DNA of 64,000 bases. Origin: Chloroflexi bacterium HGW-Chloroflexi-6. Its GTDB lineage: Bacteria > Chloroflexota > Anaerolineae > Anaerolineales > Villigracilaceae. The translations under genes were made by a program, and so were the position numbers. Below, in pieces: positions 59,875-64,000 of the stretch (positions are counted from its first letter, which is position 1; each line of letters opens with the position of its first letter). Location: NCBI GenBank assembly GCA_002840685.1, contig PHBU01000002.1, positions 186,001 to 250,000 on the forward strand, given 5' to 3'. The notes beneath the pieces are model-generated. The model was not told where the DNA came from. It saw only the letters and a list, made by a program, of their open reading frames with translations, and did not search any database.

Positions 59875-60309
59875 ATGACTGCCAAGCAAGATACATTCAC
59901 AGATGATGAAAAAGCCGCAATGAAGGCTCGCGCCCAAGAGCTGAAAGCGGAAGCGCGCATGAACAAAGACCGGGCGGAAGGCGAAAAAGTCCTATTGGCA
60001 GCAGTCGCTGCAATGCAGGAGCCGGATCGCAGCATGGCAGCGAGGCTCCATGAAATCATTACAGCCAGCGCGCCAAGTCTCGCGCCGAAAACATGGTATG
60101 GGATGCCTGCCTATGCCAACAAGGATGGCAAGGTGGTTTGCTTTTTCCAAAGCGCGCAAAAGTTCGGCGCGAGGTATGCCACACTCGGTTTTAACGATAC
60201 GGCAAACCTTGATGATGGTGTGATGTGGCCGACTTCTTTCGCGCTGAAAGAGTTGACCCCGGCTGCCGAGGAAAAGATCACCGCGCTGGTCAAAAAAGCG
60301 GTGAGCTAA
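59875..60309 (+). CDS. DUF1801-type protein (YdhG-like), 144 aa
   Basis: Basic helical N-terminus with Lys/Glu/Ala repeats, then '[20 protein letters not shown]' and '[20 protein letters not shown]', and '[20 protein letters not shown]', a DUF1801 domain related to yeast frataxin-like iron chaperones. One of three DUF1801-like genes in 3 kb. AAGGAG before the ATG. Confidence 0.85.
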   Translation: MTAKQDTFTDDEKAAMKARAQELKAEARMNKDRAEGEKVLLAAVAAMQEPDRSMAARLHEIITASAPSLAPKTWYGMPAYANKDGKVVCFFQSAQKFGARYATLGFNDTANLDDGVMWPTSFALKELTPAAEEKITALVKKAVS

Positions 60310-60327
60310 AGACACAGGAGAAAACAG

Positions 60328-60618
60328 ATGTCATTTCAGGCGTACCTGGATAATATCGAGGAAAAGACTGGCAAAACGCCAAATGAGTTCATTGCAATGG
60401 CCAAAGCGAAGGGCCTCGACATGCCGAGCACCAAAGCCGGAGCCATCGTACAGTGGCTCAAGGATGATTATGGTTTGGGCCGCGGCCACGCCATGGCCAT
60501 TGTTCATATCATCAAAAACGGGGCCAGGATCAGCGATAAGCATGTGGAAAGCGGCGGCGTACACAGTGACGAATCGGATACGCTGAGACTGGATGGCAAA
60601 AAACGCCGAGACTTGTAA
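60328..60618 (+). CDS. DUF4287 protein, 96 aa
   Basis: 'MSFQAYLDNIEEKTGKTPNE', 'KAGAIVQWLKDDYGLGRGHA' and 'MAIVHIIKNGARISDKHVES' are the family's core, often found alone or fused to DUF5655. Function unknown. GGAG before the ATG; 18 bp after the DUF1801 gene. Confidence 0.88.
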   Translation: MSFQAYLDNIEEKTGKTPNEFIAMAKAKGLDMPSTKAGAIVQWLKDDYGLGRGHAMAIVHIIKNGARISDKHVESGGVHSDESDTLRLDGKKRRDL

Positions 60619-60701
60619 ATTGGCCACTTAACGAGTGAAAATCCGTGGGTTTTTCAAGCGGTTTTCTGAGTCTGAAGTTGATCTTGTCATTGGAAAAGAA
60701 A

Positions 60702-60971
60702 ATGTGCCGAAATATCAAGCCCCTGTTCAATTTTGAACCACCCGCCTCGGATGTTGAGATTCGCGCCGCTGCCTTGCAATATGTGCGCAAAATCAGCGGC
60801 GTTAACAAACCTTCACAAGCTAACGAGGCGGCTTTCCAGGCTGCCGTGGAGGCCATAGCCAGTATCTCCGCCGAACTGCTGCACAAACTCGAAACCAACA
60901 CTCTGCCTAAAAATCGTGAAATCGAGGCGGCTAAAGCGCAACTGCGCAATGCCCGGCGCTTTGCCAGTTGA
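60702..60971 (+). CDS. DUF2277 protein, 89 aa
   Basis: ATG at 60702; the track ORF begins 19 codons earlier without support. 'MCRNIKPLFNFEPPASDVEI', 'AALQYVRKISGVNKPSQANE', 'ISAELLHKLETNTLPKNREI' match DUF2277 well. Function unknown. Confidence 0.88.
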   Translation: MCRNIKPLFNFEPPASDVEIRAAALQYVRKISGVNKPSQANEAAFQAAVEAIASISAELLHKLETNTLPKNREIEAAKAQLRNARRFAS

Positions 60972-61023
60972 AAGTGCGCCAAAAGAGATATGTCGCTTTG
61001 TGGAAAACCAAATAGAGGAGCCG

Positions 61024-61527
61024 ATGATATTATCCAAACCCAAACTCGAGCAGCGCCCTGCCCAATATTATGCTGCCATTCGTACTGCGGTTCCGATTCC
61101 TTTTGGCAAGTATCTGGTGCCACTGTGGGATGAAGTTTTTGGCTGGCTTAAAGACAGAGGCGTCACTCCGTCCGGTCCATCGATCATCCGCTATCTGACC
61201 ACCGATATGTCTAAAAAACTGGATATTGACGTTGGCTTTACACTGGACGCGGCCATCCCTGGCGACGAGCGCGTCAGCGTGGATTTCCTCCCCGCCGGTC
61301 GCTATGCGACGCTTCTGTATACCGGCCCTTACAAGGGAAAAGGTGCCTTCAATGCAACCGTTGCGCTGCTCGAATGGGCGCAAGCGAATAATATTGCCTG
61401 GAGTGTCTCCCAAAAAGATGGCGTCGAGTGGTGGAACGGGCGCACCGAGTTCTACCTGACCGACCCCGACCTGGAACACGATACGAAGAAGTACCAGACC
61501 GAACTGGCTTTTTTGACCCGTTCCTGA
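61024..61527 (+). CDS. GyrI-like / AraC effector-binding domain protein
   Basis: 167 aa from the ATG at 61024 (GAGGAG upstream). '[20 protein letters not shown]', '[20 protein letters not shown]', '[16 protein letters not shown]' and '[20 protein letters not shown]' fit the SHV/GyrI-like small-molecule-binding fold, here without a DNA-binding domain. May bind or hydrolyse small aromatics; not proven. Confidence 0.87.
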   Translation: MILSKPKLEQRPAQYYAAIRTAVPIPFGKYLVPLWDEVFGWLKDRGVTPSGPSIIRYLTTDMSKKLDIDVGFTLDAAIPGDERVSVDFLPAGRYATLLYTGPYKGKGAFNATVALLEWAQANNIAWSVSQKDGVEWWNGRTEFYLTDPDLEHDTKKYQTELAFLTRS

Positions 61528-61535
61528 GCGCATCC

Positions 61536-61927
61536 ATGACTGATTCCGCCGATGTCCACATCCAGCGCGTCCGCCGTTTGTGCCAGGCCTTGCCCGAGAG
61601 CAGCGAAAAGCCCTCGCATGGCGAACCCACCTTTTTCGTTGGTAAAAAGGTTTTTGCGATGTTCTCAAACAACCACCACAATGATGGTCATATCGGAGTC
61701 TGGATTCCTGTTTCCCCTGGGTTGCAATCTCAGCTGATAAAATCGTCGCCTGAGAAGTTCTATTATCCGCCTTGTGTAGGTGTACGGGCTGGGTGGGTAT
61801 CGAGCTTGCAAATATCGATGATGAAGAACTTGCATCCTGGTTGCGCGAAGCCTGGCAGTTGATCGTCATGAATTTGAGTATAAAATATCGAAACAAGTAT
61901 GCCGATTTTTGGAAGGTAAAGGAATAA
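61536..61927 (+). pseudogene. MmcQ/YjbR-family protein, frameshifted
   Basis: Starts '[20 protein letters not shown]', '[19 protein letters not shown]', 'YYPPCVGVR' as in YjbR/MmcQ. At about 61788-61791 the frame breaks: the expected continuation '[19 protein letters not shown]' is found intact in the next frame and runs to a TAA at 61927. Adding one G to the GGG run restores the protein. Either a recent mutation or a sequencing/assembly error in a G run. Confidence 0.8.
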
Positions 61928-61930
61928 ATA

Positions 61931-62317
61931 ATGAATACTGATCCGATTGCGCCCCAAACCATCGATGAATACATAGCCAATTTCCCAAAAGATATTCAGG
62001 AGATTTTGGAAAAAATACGAGCGGTTGTCAAAGCCGCCGCACCCGGCGCTGAAGAAAAGATAAGCTATCAGATGCCCACATTTTTCTTGAATGGCAACCT
62101 GGTTCACTTTGCGGCTTTCAAAAAACATATTGGGCTTTACCCAACGCCATCCGGCATCACTGAGTTTAACGATGAACTTTCAGCTTACGTGAAAGCCAAA
62201 GGCTCGATCCAGTTTCCTCTGGACAAACCCATTCCGTATGATTTGATCGGCAAGATAACCACCTTTCGGGCTGAAGAAAATCTGGCAAAAGCGGCCAGCG
62301 CGAAAAAGAAGAAGTGA
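61931..62317 (+). CDS. DUF1801-type protein (YdhG-like), 128 aa
   Basis: 'IDEYIANFPKDIQEILEKIR', 'APGAEEKISYQMPTFFLNGN', 'LVHFAAFKKHIGLYPTPSGI' and 'GSIQFPLDKPIPYDLIGKIT' are the full DUF1801/YdhG signature. Basic tail 'ASAKKKK'. Related to frataxin-like fold proteins; iron chaperone role is reported for relatives, not shown here. Confidence 0.9.
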   Translation: MNTDPIAPQTIDEYIANFPKDIQEILEKIRAVVKAAAPGAEEKISYQMPTFFLNGNLVHFAAFKKHIGLYPTPSGITEFNDELSAYVKAKGSIQFPLDKPIPYDLIGKITTFRAEENLAKAASAKKKK

Positions 62318-62343
62318 CCCAACAAAACCAACAGGGATTGAAA

Positions 62344-62706
62344 ATGCAAAGCAAAGCCCTCAGTGTTGATGAATATCTGGAGCAGGTACCAGTCGAACGA
62401 CGCGCAGCGCTGGCGAGACTGAGAAAACTTTGCCGGGATACGCTCCAGGGCTATGAAGAAGTCATGGAATATGGCATGCCGGGGTATAAAAAGAACGGCA
62501 TTAGCGAAGTCGGCTTTGCCAGCCAGAAAAACTATATTTCGCTCTACATCCTGAAACAGGATGCCCTGGCCGCCAACCTGACCCAGTTAGCCGGCCTCAG
62601 CGTAGGCAAAGGCTGTATCCGCTACCCCAAGCCGGAGAAGATCGATTTTGTCGTTGTTGAGAAACTGCTTGTCGCCACGCTACAATCTGCTGGCTCCATT
62701 TGCTGA
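62344..62706 (+). CDS. DUF1801-type protein, 120 aa
   Basis: ATG at 62344. 'SVDEYLEQVPVERRAALARL', 'VMEYGMPGYKKNGISEVGFA', 'SQKNYISLYILKQDALAANL' and 'GKGCIRYPKPEKIDF' match DUF1801. Distinct subtype from its neighbour; third copy in the cluster. Ends just before a perfect terminator hairpin. Confidence 0.87.
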   Translation: MQSKALSVDEYLEQVPVERRAALARLRKLCRDTLQGYEEVMEYGMPGYKKNGISEVGFASQKNYISLYILKQDALAANLTQLAGLSVGKGCIRYPKPEKIDFVVVEKLLVATLQSAGSIC

Positions 62707-63897
<1,191 letters not shown>

Positions 63898-64000
63898 ATG
63901 GAGTCTGGCGTGATTGAAAAACAAAACATAAGCGTAGATCAGCGCCTTTCCGGCTCGCACCTGGGCCGGTTTTGGCAGGAACTTTTGCGCAATAGCGGCC
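63898..64000 (+). CDS. Start of an unidentified gene, cut by the window edge
   Basis: ATG one base after (directly following) the tgt stop opens a frame of 34 codons without stops to the window end ('MESGVIEKQNISVDQRLSGS'). No RBS is visible, and the true start may be later. Too short to assign. Confidence 0.4.
   Translation, partial: MESGVIEKQNISVDQRLSGSHLGRFWQELLRNSG

Overview
The window looks like a chromosomal segment of a Chloroflexota bacterium, probably class Anaerolineae. This is inferred from the style of the proteins (lipoproteins with Pro/Thr-rich linkers such as APTPTPTP, a CAP-domain lipoprotein with an NBR1-type Ig domain, a citramalate-type isoleucine route, a small-gene DUF cluster typical of these genomes) and from moderately high GC. 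No 16S gene is present, so the assignment is not proven. No tRNA, rRNA or CRISPR array was found.

Layout. 1-6.1 kb, minus strand: M20 peptidase (cut by the window edge), an unknown protein, a peptide-type ABC solute-binding lipoprotein, secG, then an SDR reductase, a ThuA-like protein, a membrane protein and a methyltransferase. 6.1-14 kb is an accessory stretch: single genes on the minus strand (SnoaL-like, sulfatase-modifying-factor-like lipoprotein, esterase lipoprotein, two unknowns, an aminoglycoside-phosphotransferase-like kinase, a P-loop kinase, a small membrane protein), most separated by diverged copies of one 40-220 bp intergenic repeat. The central part is bracketed by two direct copies of a second repeat of about 125 bp. 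14.2-15.4 kb: an AT-rich two-gene module of unknown function. 15.6-17.3 kb: a polyamine operon speD-speE-speD2, where the last gene is a strongly diverged second SpeD. 17.4-24.8 kb: D-cysteine desulfhydrase-like enzyme, a cNMP-binding/SpoIIE phosphatase, the CAP lipoprotein, carbamate kinase, a cysteine desulfurase-rhodanese fusion, DUF2752 and a small membrane protein.

24.9-45.5 kb is one very long minus-strand amino-acid supercluster. In transcription order it reads [promoter, leader peptide 1, terminator 1, leader peptide 2, terminator 2] ilvD-ilvB-ilvN-ilvC-leuA-(67 aa protein)-leuC-[antisense HNH gene]-leuD-cimA-leuB-ilvE-tyrA-pheA-carA-carB. CimA plus LeuBCD implies isoleucine synthesis from citramalate. 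The strongest new signal of the window is its 5' region: two tandem short ORFs rich in Val/Ile/Leu codons. Each ends in a possible antiterminator arm and is followed by a GC-rich hairpin with a T tract, so this looks like a double ribosome-dependent attenuator. The first leader starts almost at the predicted transcription start.

45.5-49 kb: DtxR-type regulator divergent from feoA-feoB-feoC-like, with a 25 bp palindrome between them. 49-54.6 kb, minus strand: recJ, SGNH-like, MBOAT, PHP and ABC permease genes with overlapping or nearly touching ends. 54.7-62.7 kb, plus strand: a run of small one-domain genes (glyoxalase/PhnB, DUF3224, BNR-repeat, MoaD/ThiS-like, HhH, YdeI-like, DHFR-like, DUF899, three DUF1801-type, DUF4287, DUF2277, GyrI-like and a frameshifted MmcQ/YjbR). 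The window ends with tgt and the start of another gene.
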